A stretch of DNA of 64,000 nt from Planctomycetota bacterium (GCA_018242525.1 JAFEBS010000006.1:1-64000), one strand, 5' to 3'; counted from the first letter of the stretch, positions 1-7,981 are shown. The notes: generated by a model from the sequence alone, not told the origin. A program made the numbers and translations.

Positions 1-452
1 CTGCGGTTCACCGTGCGCTTACGCGGAAGCCTCCTGCGCCGCGCGTCCAGTCAGGTCGGGCATGGTGTGTGAGCGACGTGTGATCAAAGTTCGCGGAACC
101 GCGCAGACCCTCCAGACTCAACTCCCAGTCCCATCTGCGACTGACACTCAGTTTCAGGGCCTCTTTGCTCGCTGAATTGGCGCATCGCGAATTGAAGGCA
201 TTGGCAATGTATCGCGAGGCGACGATGGAATCAGGTTTTTACAACCTGATTCTTTGGCCACAGATTTCAGACGAATGTTTTTCGTCGTCCTTGGGTAATT
301 TGATGTGAGGTTATTTTTCCCTGCCCAGACATCCTGCCAATTTCCAACTTGCCTGTGATTTTTTTGCCGATTCCCATCACCCGCGGAACTCATGGTAACA
401 GCGATCAACGCGATCGCGGAAACGCAATGAGCTCAGGGAAAAGGATGACATC
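1..452. other. Non-coding left edge, no gene recognised
   Basis: No open frame here has a plausible start, ribosome site and composition. The one clear structure is a small hairpin at 229-251 (9-bp arms AATCAGGTT / AACCTGATT, loop of five bases). The stretch is visibly richer in A/T than the core genes further right, like the rest of 1-6020. The promoter of the small gene at 453 probably lies in its last part, but I see no convincing -35/-10 pair. Confidence 0.5.
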
Positions 453-743
453 ATGGCACAATCGACGGCGCTTCGCGGACTGTTTCTGAACAACGTTCTG
501 TTCGGCCTCTTCAGTGTGATGGGCGAACTGCTACAACGCATGAACTGCTTCCTGGGCACCGATGGAGGCACCATTGGCGGTGACACGGGTGGAACAGGTG
601 GCACAGGTGGAGGCCACGGCGGGACCGGTGGAAACGGCACATCGACCGGCGGAACATCGAAGGGGACTTCCCTGGACAGCGCCGTTTTTTCAACTCACGA
701 ATGCTGCAGAGTCTACGAGTTCGAAGGCGTCGGACTCGCGTAG
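453..743 (+). CDS. Small protein with hydrophobic N-terminus and Gly/Thr-rich tract
   Basis: Predicted protein of 96 residues, family not recognised. Residues 8-29 form a hydrophobic or amphipathic helix (rich in Leu, Phe, Val). Residues 36-70 are a low-complexity run of Gly-Gly-Thr type triplets, and a short tail holds a Cys-Cys pair (residues 84-85). The start is supported by an AAAAGGA element seven bases before the ATG. It is the first of three or four small orphan genes on the same strand (453-2020). A helix followed by a glycine-rich linker suggests a small membrane-associated or self-assembling protein, but that is inference. The ORF could also be fortuitous, since Gly-rich codon runs resist stop codons. 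Confidence 0.5.
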   Translation: MAQSTALRGLFLNNVLFGLFSVMGELLQRMNCFLGTDGGTIGGDTGGTGGTGGGHGGTGGNGTSTGGTSKGTSLDSAVFSTHECCRVYEFEGVGLA

Positions 744-797
744 CAGTGACGTGGAACTGAGACATCTTCGCACTGGGAACAATCAGAACAACAAATT

Positions 798-826
798 CAG
801 TCGCCTGTACCGCTCGCAGGCGACTG
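798..826. other. Hairpin downstream of the Gly-rich small gene
   Basis: Perfect 10-bp inverted repeat, CAGTCGCCTG at 798-807 and CAGGCGACTG at 817-826, with a nine-base loop. No T-tract follows, so it is not a standard intrinsic terminator. It may be an mRNA 3'-end stabiliser or a relic of a dispersed repeat. Confidence 0.4.
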
Positions 827-864
827 GCAGTACCGCAATTCCTCGCACGGCCATCGCCGTTTTC

Positions 865-915
865 CCAACTCGGCAGCATTGTCGCTTCGAGTTGGATTGT
901 TTTTCGTTTCTTTCT
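865..915 (+). terminator. Possible weak intrinsic terminator before the 49-aa gene
   Basis: 8-bp stem CCAACTCG (865-872) with CGAGTTGG (888-895) and a 15-base loop, followed by a T-rich stretch (ATTGTTTTTCGTTTCTTTC). It would end the transcript of the gene at 453. The preceding bases (about 849-864) match the end of a repeat found at 26221, so part of this hairpin may be repeat-derived. Confidence 0.35.
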
Positions 916-943
916 CCACTCTTTTTCAAAGGAGTCTCGAGCG

Positions 944-1093
944 ATGTACGAGTATTGTTGTTGTCGAATTGTTTCCGATAAAAAGCAGATGTCTGCCGCC
1001 GATCGAGCGGCCATGTTAGCCAACTCGCCGACCGACATCGCACCATCCCGAATGATGTTGCTAATCGACCGTTCGGGAGGGGGTAATGGGTGA
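944..1093 (+). CDS. 49-residue cysteine-containing small protein
   Basis: Predicted 49 residues beginning MYEYCCCRIV and ending in Gly-Gly-Gly-Asn-Gly. An AAAGGAG ribosome site lies about nine bases before the ATG, which is why I accept so short a gene. The stop overlaps the start of the next gene (ATGGGTGA, 1086-1093), the classic sign of translational coupling. Three consecutive cysteines at 5-7 could bind metal or be lipidated or oxidised. No family is recognised. It is probably co-expressed with the protein at 1086. Confidence 0.5.
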   Translation: MYEYCCCRIVSDKKQMSAADRAAMLANSPTDIAPSRMMLLIDRSGGGNG

Positions 1094-1676
1094 ACATGAA
1101 CAGGACCCTGCTGGTCGGGTCCGATATGTGGTGGACCAGTTGAATGAATGGACCGAAACGAACGAGCGAGCCAATCTCAAGCGAGTGTTCGCCGCGGTCT
1201 ATCATGGCGCCAGGCAGTTCGGAGTATTCCTTAAGCCCGATGAAACTTCGGAAGGAGTACAAAGAACGTATGCGAAAGTCATCGACAAGATCGTCGCAGG
1301 TTCAATTACGGATCAGTCGACGATGGAACGAGCGATCTTTGGAACCGCTCATTTCGAGGGAATAAATGTCCGGAAGGGCCGACGCAATCCCAAGGAACTG
1401 CAGACTGAAGAAGCCGTGTCGGAAACCCCGCAAGCCGATTGCGGGTTAGCGAACGGCGACCTATTCGAATGTATTGAAGAAGCGATCCTGCTGGAGAAGA
1501 ATCTTGATTACCAGCAGGCTCTTCGACGATACTTCTTCTGGTTTCGAGAGTATCCAGCAGTGCAACCATCCGTGGCGGACGTCGCCGAAATGTTTCAGAT
1601 CAGCGATCGGACATTTCTTGACGTTCGAAAACGTATGATTAGAAATGCTCGTCAGCTCCGGGACCAGAGGAGCTAG
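1086..1676 (+). CDS. Hypothetical protein with possible C-terminal helix-turn-helix
   Basis: 196 residues, no signal peptide, helical throughout. Residues about 155-192 (around PSVADVAEMFQISDRTFLDV) have the spacing of a helix-turn-helix, loosely like sigma-factor region 4 or small repressors, so DNA binding is plausible but unproven. The start overlaps the 49-residue gene by eight bases, with a GGGAGGGGG ribosome site just before it. A good intrinsic terminator follows the stop. The pair 944-1676 therefore looks like a short operon encoding a tiny Cys-rich protein and a putative regulator. No homologue is recognised. Confidence 0.6.
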   Translation: MGEHEQDPAGRVRYVVDQLNEWTETNERANLKRVFAAVYHGARQFGVFLKPDETSEGVQRTYAKVIDKIVAGSITDQSTMERAIFGTAHFEGINVRKGRRNPKELQTEEAVSETPQADCGLANGDLFECIEEAILLEKNLDYQQALRRYFFWFREYPAVQPSVADVAEMFQISDRTFLDVRKRMIRNARQLRDQRS

Positions 1677-1689
1677 CGTTTTTGATGTG

Positions 1690-1730
1690 GAATCACCATC
1701 CTTTTGTCGGGTGGTGATTCTTCACTTTTT
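1690..1730 (+). terminator. Intrinsic terminator of the 944-1676 operon
   Basis: 12-bp stem GAATCACCATCC (1690-1701) with GGGTGGTGATTC (1709-1720), one G-T wobble, seven-base loop, followed by TTCACTTTTT. It starts 13 bases after the stop codon at 1676. Confidence 0.7.
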
Positions 1731-1789
1731 GATCGTGATGGTCGCGATCAAACAATGTTTGAAATCACGGGTCAGTGGAGTGAGTAATC

Positions 1790-2020
1790 ATGGCAGAGGA
1801 TAACAAGGCCTGGGATGGCCCGAAACCGCCTGCGTTTTGGCAGGATGTTCGGACATTCGATGAATTGCCATCGGAACACCAAAAGGCTTTTGTCCTATTC
1901 GACAAGCAATTCGTTCGTAAGGTGTGTTTGACACTTGGCGAAGTGTTTCCCGAAGTGATTGGAGAAGTACCAACTCCATCTACCACGGACGAAACGGGCA
2001 AACCAGGCGTTCAGGGCTGA
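1790..2020 (+). CDS. 76-residue hypothetical protein
   Basis: Small soluble protein, no membrane segment or signal. The first 50 residues look folded (aromatic and charged residues alternate), and the tail is rich in Pro, Thr and Gly. A GGAG site lies nine bases before the ATG. A perfect intrinsic terminator 26 bases downstream and another 60 bases upstream make it a single-gene transcription unit. No family recognised. Confidence 0.5.
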   Translation: MAEDNKAWDGPKPPAFWQDVRTFDELPSEHQKAFVLFDKQFVRKVCLTLGEVFPEVIGEVPTPSTTDETGKPGVQG

Positions 2021-2046
2021 GGATTTCAATCGCAGGTCACATCTGA

Positions 2047-2086
2047 GTCACTCTTCGTGCGTCAGTGAAGAGTGACTTTTTCTTTT
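2047..2086 (+). terminator. Strong intrinsic terminator after the 76-aa gene
   Basis: Perfect 10-bp stem GTCACTCTTC (2047-2056) and GAAGAGTGAC (2067-2076) with a ten-base loop, immediately followed by TTTTTCTTTT. Confidence 0.85.
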
Positions 2087-2258
2087 GCAGTTCACCCGAT
2101 GTGCGGTGCGCGATCGATCAACGCCATCACCGAAACACCCGCCTGCAGATGCCGGAACTCGTGAATCAGTTGCTGAACAGCAAACGCCGGCTGATGGAGA
2201 ACTCAGTCCCGCCAGTTGCACCATCACTACTACTCGAATTGCGTGAGCAAATTGAACC

Positions 2259-2314
2259 GGCTCCCAACCGAAAGTTGGGAGCCGCCTTAAGATCATACTC
2301 GAAACCGTATGATC
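2259..2314 (-). terminator. Two hairpins closing the convergent minus-strand operon
   Basis: Two perfect stems lie just past the stop of the gene at 2313: GATCATAC (2291-2298) with GTATGATC (2307-2314), and GGCTCCCAAC (2259-2268) with GTTGGGAGCC (2274-2283). On the minus strand the second is followed only by GGTTCAATTT, so termination would be moderate. They face the strong terminator at 2047, as expected between convergent units. Confidence 0.5.
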
Positions 2315-3068
2315 AATTACGTGCAGCGGCCTTCAGGATACGGTCAGCCGTATCCAGGTAGATTCTCGGGACAAGCCACAATTCTCGAAGCAGGTCGAGG
2401 TTGGTTGCCCCCCTCAACTTCCATACCGCGATATTGTAGACCTCGGGACTAAGCATCAGTTTTCCGCTGGTTTCATCAAGATCGACCTCCGGAACGTCGT
2501 CGTAATCCTTCTCGGGGTCGAGCTGCTGGTAACCTGCGTTCAAACGATCAACTTCTGCGAACAACTTATCCATCGCAGGAGAATTCAAAAGGTAGACCCG
2601 CGGGGCCCCTGACAAACCCCGTGGGCCAATAACAGGGCGGTCCAAATCGATGCAGAGAGCATTTACCAATACGGACTTCCGTTCATACGGGCCAAAATCG
2701 ACAACGTATTCCTTCTTCGACGTGGTGAAACGCTGCGACATTTCAGCAGCGTAGACACGACCTGTGCCGCTGAAATTGCCGGGCGGATTCAGTTCGGCCA
2801 CCATCATCCGTTGTACTGCATTTCCTCCGTCGAGAACGGTGCCGCGCAACACACGCACTTTGACACTTTGTGCTGTCAAGTTCTCCATCACCAAGCGAGC
2901 TCCGATTGAACTGCTAGCAATGACATCGACCACACGCACCGGACAACCTGTCGCGGCAATATGGTGAGTATTGAGTTTTTCATCCAATCCGATAGCCCAA
3001 CGACTGGGATCCATCGTCAACATGCTAAACGCACACACTGCGACCAGTAACAATCGTCTCATTCTCAT
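2313..3068 (-). CDS. Secreted protein of unknown function
   Basis: 251 residues. I chose the ATG at 3068 because GAGGAG sits eight bases before it and it opens directly with a signal peptide (MRMRRLLLVAVCAFSMLTMD, cleavage probably near residue 27). The mature part has a beta-rich region (about 50-165) with alternating hydrophobic strands and the phrase VLVNALCIDLDRPVIGP. This pattern of strand, GT-loop and a Tyr/Cys-Leu-Asp-x-x-Arg turn reminds me of small secreted beta-sandwich modules, but no family is assigned. The rest is acidic and helical. It follows the gene at 3106-4068 by 37 bases on the same strand, so both are probably one operon, and their products may act together. Confidence 0.65.
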   Translation of the reverse strand: MRMRRLLLVAVCAFSMLTMDPSRWAIGLDEKLNTHHIAATGCPVRVVDVIASSSIGARLVMENLTAQSVKVRVLRGTVLDGGNAVQRMMVAELNPPGNFSGTGRVYAAEMSQRFTTSKKEYVVDFGPYERKSVLVNALCIDLDRPVIGPRGLSGAPRVYLLNSPAMDKLFAEVDRLNAGYQQLDPEKDYDDVPEVDLDETSGKLMLSPEVYNIAVWKLRGATNLDLLRELWLVPRIYLDTADRILKAAARN

Positions 3069-3105
3069 CACAAGCTCCTCAAGTGAAGTTTTGCCGAAGG
3101 GGGAT

Positions 3106-4068
3106 TTAGGAAATCGTGGCACCGATGCTCACCAGAATGTCATGCGCAGACATGGACTCGTCAGCGAGCTTAATGCGCTTATCCGTATACAGATGGCCAT
3201 CTTTCGTAACGACATGCGAAACAAACCAGCCTGGCCCGGGGTGGTTGGACTCCCATTCGAAAGTCAGACACACTGCTTTGTCTCGAATCTGATCAGGTAA
3301 AATGCAAGTGGGCACCGGCAACAGCCGCTCTAATCGAATGACGGCAGCTGTGAGTTCATCCGCATCGCACCTATCTGAAATGACGAATTCGATGATGACC
3401 GGTGTGTCGGCCGCTTCCATGCGAATCACGAATTCACGTGCCGCCGAAGCGCCATTCGCCGGATCAATTCGAGAGTCTGATTTCCAGTAGTCGCTCACGC
3501 GCTTCCACGCGCGCTTGATCGCATCGGCGGCTTCATCGCCCGCCTTCTCACCCAATTTCTTCGCGAATCCCGCCAACGCACCTCCAGCCAAAATGCCGGT
3601 GACCCCAGCCACTGTGATCGTAAATAGATCGATTGCCTCACCAGCTTTCAGCAACTCGCGTGCGTGCTGGCATGGTGCCCAACAGTTCAAGTCCGCTGCG
3701 ATTTCCTCAGCCATCGCAGTCGAAGCATTTGACGAAATCACGAACCGCACGTCAGAAAGCGGATACTTCAAATGTGCAGTGGCGCTGCGGCGTGAACGCT
3801 GCAGCGTAAATCCAATTGGTAGTACGTCATGGGATTCGTGGCAAACCAGATCTGCAAAGACAGACTGCGTTCCCTGTTCACTGAGTCCAATACTTGCGTT
3901 TCGGAAATAGCCGATGGGCGGCGTTGCCGATGAATGGCCACAACGGAACGGAATGAAGTGCGAGTTGATTCGGCTTTCCAAATCGGCTAAATCCCCGGGA
4001 GACAAAAAGTCGCCTTGGCCGTCAAAGCCCGGTTGTAACAACGGCACAGACTTCACGATTCGCGTCAT
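3106..4068 (-). CDS. Hypothetical protein with central glycine-zipper-like helix
   Basis: 320 residues, no signal peptide. Residues about 145-170 form a hydrophobic Gly/Ala-rich stretch (VAGVTGILAGGALAGFAKKL) followed by a basic amphipathic helix (about 170-195). This resembles glycine-zipper or pore-forming segments and could insert in membranes. The flanks are mixed alpha/beta. The start has GGGGA eight bases upstream. It is divergent from the substrate-binding-domain gene at 4322, sharing a 253-base promoter region, and precedes the secreted-protein gene at 3068. The combination of sensor-like, glycine-zipper and secreted partners would fit a toxin or immunity module, but this is speculation. 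Confidence 0.6.
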   Translation of the reverse strand: MTRIVKSVPLLQPGFDGQGDFLSPGDLADLESRINSHFIPFRCGHSSATPPIGYFRNASIGLSEQGTQSVFADLVCHESHDVLPIGFTLQRSRRSATAHLKYPLSDVRFVISSNASTAMAEEIAADLNCWAPCQHARELLKAGEAIDLFTITVAGVTGILAGGALAGFAKKLGEKAGDEAADAIKRAWKRVSDYWKSDSRIDPANGASAAREFVIRMEAADTPVIIEFVISDRCDADELTAAVIRLERLLPVPTCILPDQIRDKAVCLTFEWESNHPGPGWFVSHVVTKDGHLYTDKRIKLADESMSAHDILVSIGATIS

Positions 4069-4321
4069 TCTGAAATCCCCACTTTTCCGAAAGTTGCCTC
4101 TCCATTTAGGCGGGCTAGGTAAGCACGGCAGGAGAGCGGCAGCGAAATCGTAAGTATCGATTGCGCCGAATCAATGGGATTTCTCTTCGGTACTGCTTCC
4201 GGATCTGCCATCCGAGTTCGGCTCGAATCGGTCCGCTTCCGGTTTGTTTCCGGCTCGCTTCGGGTTACACTTGGTAGATTCTTTCCCAATAAGCAGTTCT
4301 GGCACTCCAGCTAGGCCGAAA

Positions 4322-5854
4322 ATGGCGTCACTTAAGTTGGAATTCACTGATCCTCAACGCCCTCGCCTTGTTCGAGTTGAATTCCGTCATGATGATCTTT
4401 GGACGAAAGGTACAAACCGAACAAAGGTAGATTGCTTAGCACCGCAATCGCCGCGGCTTACCGCGGGAAGCGCGGCCATTGTTCTTTTGCTACTTCGCGG
4501 CAGGCTGTCTAAATTTGACCAAAGTGGCAGACACCGAGTCGAGTTAGAAGGAGGAAACGGTACTGCTGCATCGTCGCTACATGCGACATTAGAGAAGGCC
4601 GGGCAGTTAGCATGGCACGAAGCTTGGTTTGGCTTCGATGGTGTCAAGACTCATCTCATCTCAAAGTGCATTCACAAAAGTGAAATGAGCGGACGACGGC
4701 TGGTATGGTTAAACGAAGACCTGGTTTCACGGCATGATGTTTCGATCCACATTGATGGGAAAGATATTTCCGATGACGAACGTCGCTTGCGGGATATTCA
4801 AGATCACCTGACCTCGTACTTCTGGAGTGATCCTGCATTGAGAACTTCTGTTGGGCGGTCGATTCCCGCGTTAGAAGCATCTCTGCACAGTCAGTCTTCT
4901 TCTCCACTTCGTGTCGCCATTCTCCACGGGGGAGATTTTTCCTACGTGAGAGCTATCGCTGATTCGTTTAAGCAGCGTCTCAGGGATTCGCTGGTTCATC
5001 ATCCGGAATTCGAGGAAAGAATAGGTTCAAACGCGTTGCAAACGTGGAATGAATACATATCGACTTTGGATCGTAATGCGAAAAACCTCGTCGATACTGC
5101 ACCGTCCGACTACTACGTCGCGATCGGAACTCAGGCAGCCCAATCGCTTCGTCACGCGCTCGGGGAAGCGAGGTTTGGCAAGGAAGCCAAGTTTTTGTTC
5201 TTAGGCGTAACTTCGCCGATCAAAATGAACTTGGTTGAAGGACTTCAGCATCGCAATGATGAGCTCGAAATCGCCGGCGTTGGATATAACGATGGGGAAG
5301 TCGACGGAATGGTCCAGCGCATGTTTCGAAGATTCTTGACTGACGAATTCTTCGATCGAAACGCCCGCTTGTGCAACTCACCGCGCCTGACATTTACCTT
5401 TTGTCGTAGCTTCCTGCAAGACGTTCATCAATCTGTGGCCCTGAGCGGAACGGAATACCATCGGTCCAATCAACTTGAGATACAAGAGCTCACCGAGATT
5501 CCGACCGCAGCCACCCTCCTTGAGACTCGGGTTCACTTCGGCTGGTTCACATTCGAAGCGATGTTCCAAGAGGATCGACAGACCCGGGAACTCTTGAGCT
5601 CTCGACCGGTGATGGCCACTACCAGATCTTCGGTCAAGAACGGTTGGGCAGCAATGGGTGTTGCAGTGGATGATCGCGAGATCGGAACATTGGGCGCTGA
5701 GTTGATTCTTAGGAATCAAAAAGGTGAACCTATGGGACGAATGCCAATCCCATGCCCTGCGCTCAAACATTGGGTCCATCGCGGAGCCTTGAATCGATTG
5801 GGACTTGTTGTGCCAAAGGACGCAATTGAGACTGCAACCGAAGTGTTCGATTAA
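4322..5854 (+). CDS. Cytoplasmic protein with ABC substrate-binding-type sensor domain
   Basis: 510 residues from the ATG at 4322 (an in-frame ATG at 4244 would add 26 unlikely residues). The C-terminal two thirds (about 195-505) follow the ABC_sub_bind (TrpX-type, type-1 periplasmic-binding fold) pattern: LRVAILHGGDFSYVRAIADS at the first strand, YYVAIGTQAAQSLRHAL, then FLFLGVTSPIKMNLVEGL, and the family's typical ending with RGALNRLGLVVP. There is no signal peptide or lipobox, so it must act inside the cell, unlike transporter-associated members. The N-terminal 190 residues are an unrecognised alpha/beta domain. It probably senses a small ligand. It lies alone on its strand, divergent from the operon 4068-2313, and is the last gene before the split tRNA at 6021. 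Confidence 0.65.
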   Translation: MASLKLEFTDPQRPRLVRVEFRHDDLWTKGTNRTKVDCLAPQSPRLTAGSAAIVLLLLRGRLSKFDQSGRHRVELEGGNGTAASSLHATLEKAGQLAWHEAWFGFDGVKTHLISKCIHKSEMSGRRLVWLNEDLVSRHDVSIHIDGKDISDDERRLRDIQDHLTSYFWSDPALRTSVGRSIPALEASLHSQSSSPLRVAILHGGDFSYVRAIADSFKQRLRDSLVHHPEFEERIGSNALQTWNEYISTLDRNAKNLVDTAPSDYYVAIGTQAAQSLRHALGEARFGKEAKFLFLGVTSPIKMNLVEGLQHRNDELEIAGVGYNDGEVDGMVQRMFRRFLTDEFFDRNARLCNSPRLTFTFCRSFLQDVHQSVALSGTEYHRSNQLEIQELTEIPTAATLLETRVHFGWFTFEAMFQEDRQTRELLSSRPVMATTRSSVKNGWAAMGVAVDDREIGTLGAELILRNQKGEPMGRMPIPCPALKHWVHRGALNRLGLVVPKDAIETATEVFD

Positions 5855-5898
5855 TCGCTGAGTTCGCGAGCAGAGCCCAAGGCCAAGAAATCTGAACG

Positions 5899-5912
5899 GG
5901 TGTCATGACACC
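5899..5912. other. 14-bp perfect palindrome near the island edge
   Basis: GGTGTCATGACACC is a perfect palindrome 45 bases past the stop of the preceding gene and about 110 bases from the tRNA break. It could be a regulator or recombinase binding site. No partner copy was found in the window. Confidence 0.3.
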
Positions 5913-6020
5913 TGCAAGACCCGAAAAACGAGGTAGATTTCGGTTGTTGAGGTGTAAGGCAAATCGCAGAAAACCCCTGAGAATGGGAGATTTTCGGCAA
6001 ATCATCGCCACGTTGGGCAT

Positions 6021-6060
6021 GATTAAAAGTCCGTTGCTCTACCGACTGAGCTACGCACTC
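6021..6060 (-). pseudogene. 5' half of tRNA-Lys(UUU), broken just after the anticodon loop
   Basis: Read on the minus strand from 6060: acceptor strand GAGTGCG, TA, D-arm GCTC-AGTCGGTA-GAGC, A, anticodon 5' strand ACGGA, loop CTTTTAA with anticodon TTT, then TC. At that point (6021) the match to a tRNA-Lys stops. The following bases cannot close the anticodon stem and contain no T-arm (GGTTCGA) or acceptor 3' strand. The break position is where tyrosine recombinases commonly cut tRNA genes. The fragment cannot give a working tRNA. The sequence beyond it (6020 downward) is the gene-poor, orphan-rich segment at the left of the window. Confidence 0.75.
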
Positions 6061-6681
6061 GAAGCCTGCTTGCCAGCCAGATGAATGCCGTCTGGGGGAA
6101 AGCAATCAGCGAATGGTCAAATCCTGTCGCCACCTTGCGATGAACGCAATTGTTTATTCCCAGGGGAATAGCGTCAGCAACATGGTTCCGCCGAAGCTGT
6201 GAACAATGCAGGTTGTCGCAGCGACCGGGGGGGAGATTGGAGCAGGAAGTTGGTCGCGACGCAAGCAGGCACGCTGCGATACCCGCCACCCGGTTGGAAT
6301 TTGAGATCAAAGTCGGATCTGAAATGGAGTTTCTGTCCGAAACGGATCGGCATTCAGCAATTGTTGTCGATTTTGCCAATTGCGCTCAGGGTGAAGATCA
6401 ACGCCGAGGAAATCGGGAACCATGAGCCAGTATCGTTGCCAGAATAGAGTCGAATCATAAAGCGAGAGCCGTTGGCACCGGCTTCGGACGACGTTGTCGT
6501 TTGTCTGTGGCAGTGAGATCTTGGTAATCCCCACAGTCTCTCCGAATTGTGAGGTTGCGCAGACTTGCAAGGATGCGTCAACTCGTGTTAGCGTCTGCAT
6601 TTACATGCCACAATCTGGCCCCTTGATGTGGGTGGCTCACGGCCACTCCCCACTGTATTCCGCAGAAAGATCGAACCAATC
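6061..6681. other. Intergenic stretch upstream of icd, nothing recognised
   Basis: About 620 bases between the tRNA fragment and the isocitrate dehydrogenase start. Open frames exist on both strands, but none has a ribosome site or recognisable product, and those running into 6023-6060 on the minus strand merely translate the tRNA fragment. The last 100 bases should contain the icd promoter. Confidence 0.5.
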
Positions 6682-7863
6682 ATGCCGTACAATGTCACTC
6701 TGATCCCTGGCGATGGTACTGGACCCGAACTCGCTGAAGCCACCCGCAAGTGTATTGATGCCACCGGCGTGAAGGTCAACTGGGATGTGCAGGAATGTGG
6801 GATTGAGGTCATTGAAGCTCAGGGCAAGATTCCCGATTCCGTGTTCGCTTCGATCCGCGCCAACACCATCGCCCTGAAAGCGCCCATCACGACGCCGATC
6901 GGCAAGGGGTTCCGCTCGGTCAACGTCGCGTTGCGTCAGGAACTGGGGTTGTACGCCTGCGTCCGCCCGTGCAAAACGTACAAGGGTGTCCGCTCGTACT
7001 TCGACAAAACTCGCGTGGACCTGGTCATTGTCCGCGAGAATACCGAAGACCTGTATGCCGGTGTGGAATTCCAGGCTGGCGAGCCCAAGACTGCGGAATT
7101 GATCGGCTTCATCAACGCTGCCTCCACCGGCAAGAAGATCAAGAGCGGTGCCAACACGACCGGGGTCAGCATCAAGCCGATCTCGATCGAAGGGACGCGG
7201 AATATCAGTCGCTATGCCTTCGACTATGCGGTGAAGTTTGGCCGCAAGTCGGTCACGTCGATTTCCAAAGCCAACATCATGAAGTTCACTGATGGATTAT
7301 GGTACGACGAAACCCGCGCCGTCGCGACCGCCTTCGGTGCCAAGTTCGAAGACGCCAAGCTGGCGGAAGGGGTCAAGGCCGATCCAACCCTGGCTGGCAA
7401 GGTCCCGAATGCCGCCGGAGTCATGTACATCGAACGGCTGGTCGACAACATGTGCATGCAACTGGTGCAAAAGCCCGAAAACTACGATGTGCTGGTGATG
7501 GGCAACCTGTACGGCGACATCCTGAGCGATCTGTGCGCGGGCCTGGTGGGGGGCCTGGGAGTGGCACCCGGGGCGAACATCGGCCCTGATTCCGCCATCT
7601 TCGAAGCGACCCATGGGTCCGCCCCGAAGTACAAGGGTCAGAACAAGGTCAATCCGACCGCGTTGATTCTGTCCGGCAAGCTGATGCTGGAGCATATGGG
7701 TGAAGCCGCTGCCGCTGCCAAGCTGGAACGGGCGGTCGCCAGCATTATCGAAGAAGGAAAGTACGTCACTTACGACATGAAGGTCGATCGCAATGATCCG
7801 ACGGCCGTCGGAACCCGCGAAATGGCCGAGGCCATCTGCAAGCGCATGGCGGAACTGGGCTAA
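6682..7863 (+). CDS. icd: NAD-dependent isocitrate dehydrogenase
   Basis: 393 residues, beginning [20 protein letters not shown]. It belongs to the isocitrate/isopropylmalate dehydrogenase family and oxidatively decarboxylates isocitrate to 2-oxoglutarate in the TCA cycle. Visible family features are the N-terminal IPGDGTGPE loop, the substrate-binding [12 protein letters not shown] segment, the Lys/Asp region NLYGDILSD, and the nucleotide-binding [19 protein letters not shown] loop. The length and the GVEF form suit the NAD-type enzyme of the eukaryote-like group rather than E. coli Icd. The start at 6682 aligns with family members, and upstream in-frame codons (from 6628) do not. It is a single gene, followed by a large hairpin at 7897. 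Confidence 0.9.
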   Translation: MPYNVTLIPGDGTGPELAEATRKCIDATGVKVNWDVQECGIEVIEAQGKIPDSVFASIRANTIALKAPITTPIGKGFRSVNVALRQELGLYACVRPCKTYKGVRSYFDKTRVDLVIVRENTEDLYAGVEFQAGEPKTAELIGFINAASTGKKIKSGANTTGVSIKPISIEGTRNISRYAFDYAVKFGRKSVTSISKANIMKFTDGLWYDETRAVATAFGAKFEDAKLAEGVKADPTLAGKVPNAAGVMYIERLVDNMCMQLVQKPENYDVLVMGNLYGDILSDLCAGLVGGLGVAPGANIGPDSAIFEATHGSAPKYKGQNKVNPTALILSGKLMLEHMGEAAAAAKLERAVASIIEEGKYVTYDMKVDRNDPTAVGTREMAEAICKRMAELG

Positions 7864-7896
7864 GCCAGAGCCGGATTCGGCTTGAAGGTCGACCCC

Positions 7897-7959
7897 AACG
7901 AATTGCTTGCCCCACATGATTCTGCCAGAATCTGGCAGTAAATGTGGGGCAAGTTCGTT
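7897..7959 (+). terminator. Large interrupted hairpin after icd
   Basis: A three-tier stem: AACGAA (7897-7902) with TTCGTT (7954-7959), CTTGCCCCACAT (7906-7917) with ATGTGGGGCAAG (7942-7953), and CTGCCAG (7922-7928) with CTGGCAG (7932-7938), loop AAT. All three pairings are perfect and separated only by small internal loops. There is no T-tract, so it may act as a bidirectional or Rho-assisted end, or as an mRNA stabiliser. Confidence 0.6.
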
Positions 7960-7981
7960 AGCCCGAATAATTCACTGACGG

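Noticed and set aside
562..981. A 139-codon frame overlapping the Gly-rich small gene in another phase
   Set aside because: No ribosome site, and it runs through the hairpin region. The 453 frame has a good site.
2065..2361. A 98-codon plus-strand frame after the terminator at 2047
   Set aside because: It starts inside the terminator, overlaps the end of the secreted-protein gene and contains two hairpins. No plausible start signal.
6021..6060. Group I intron in a tRNA gene
   Set aside because: Intron insertion would leave a 3' half further along the minus strand. None was found in 1-6020, so a split or truncated gene is more likely.
6023..6379. Minus-strand frames crossing the tRNA fragment
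   Set aside because: Their recognisable part is only the translated tRNA 5' half, a frequent artefact.
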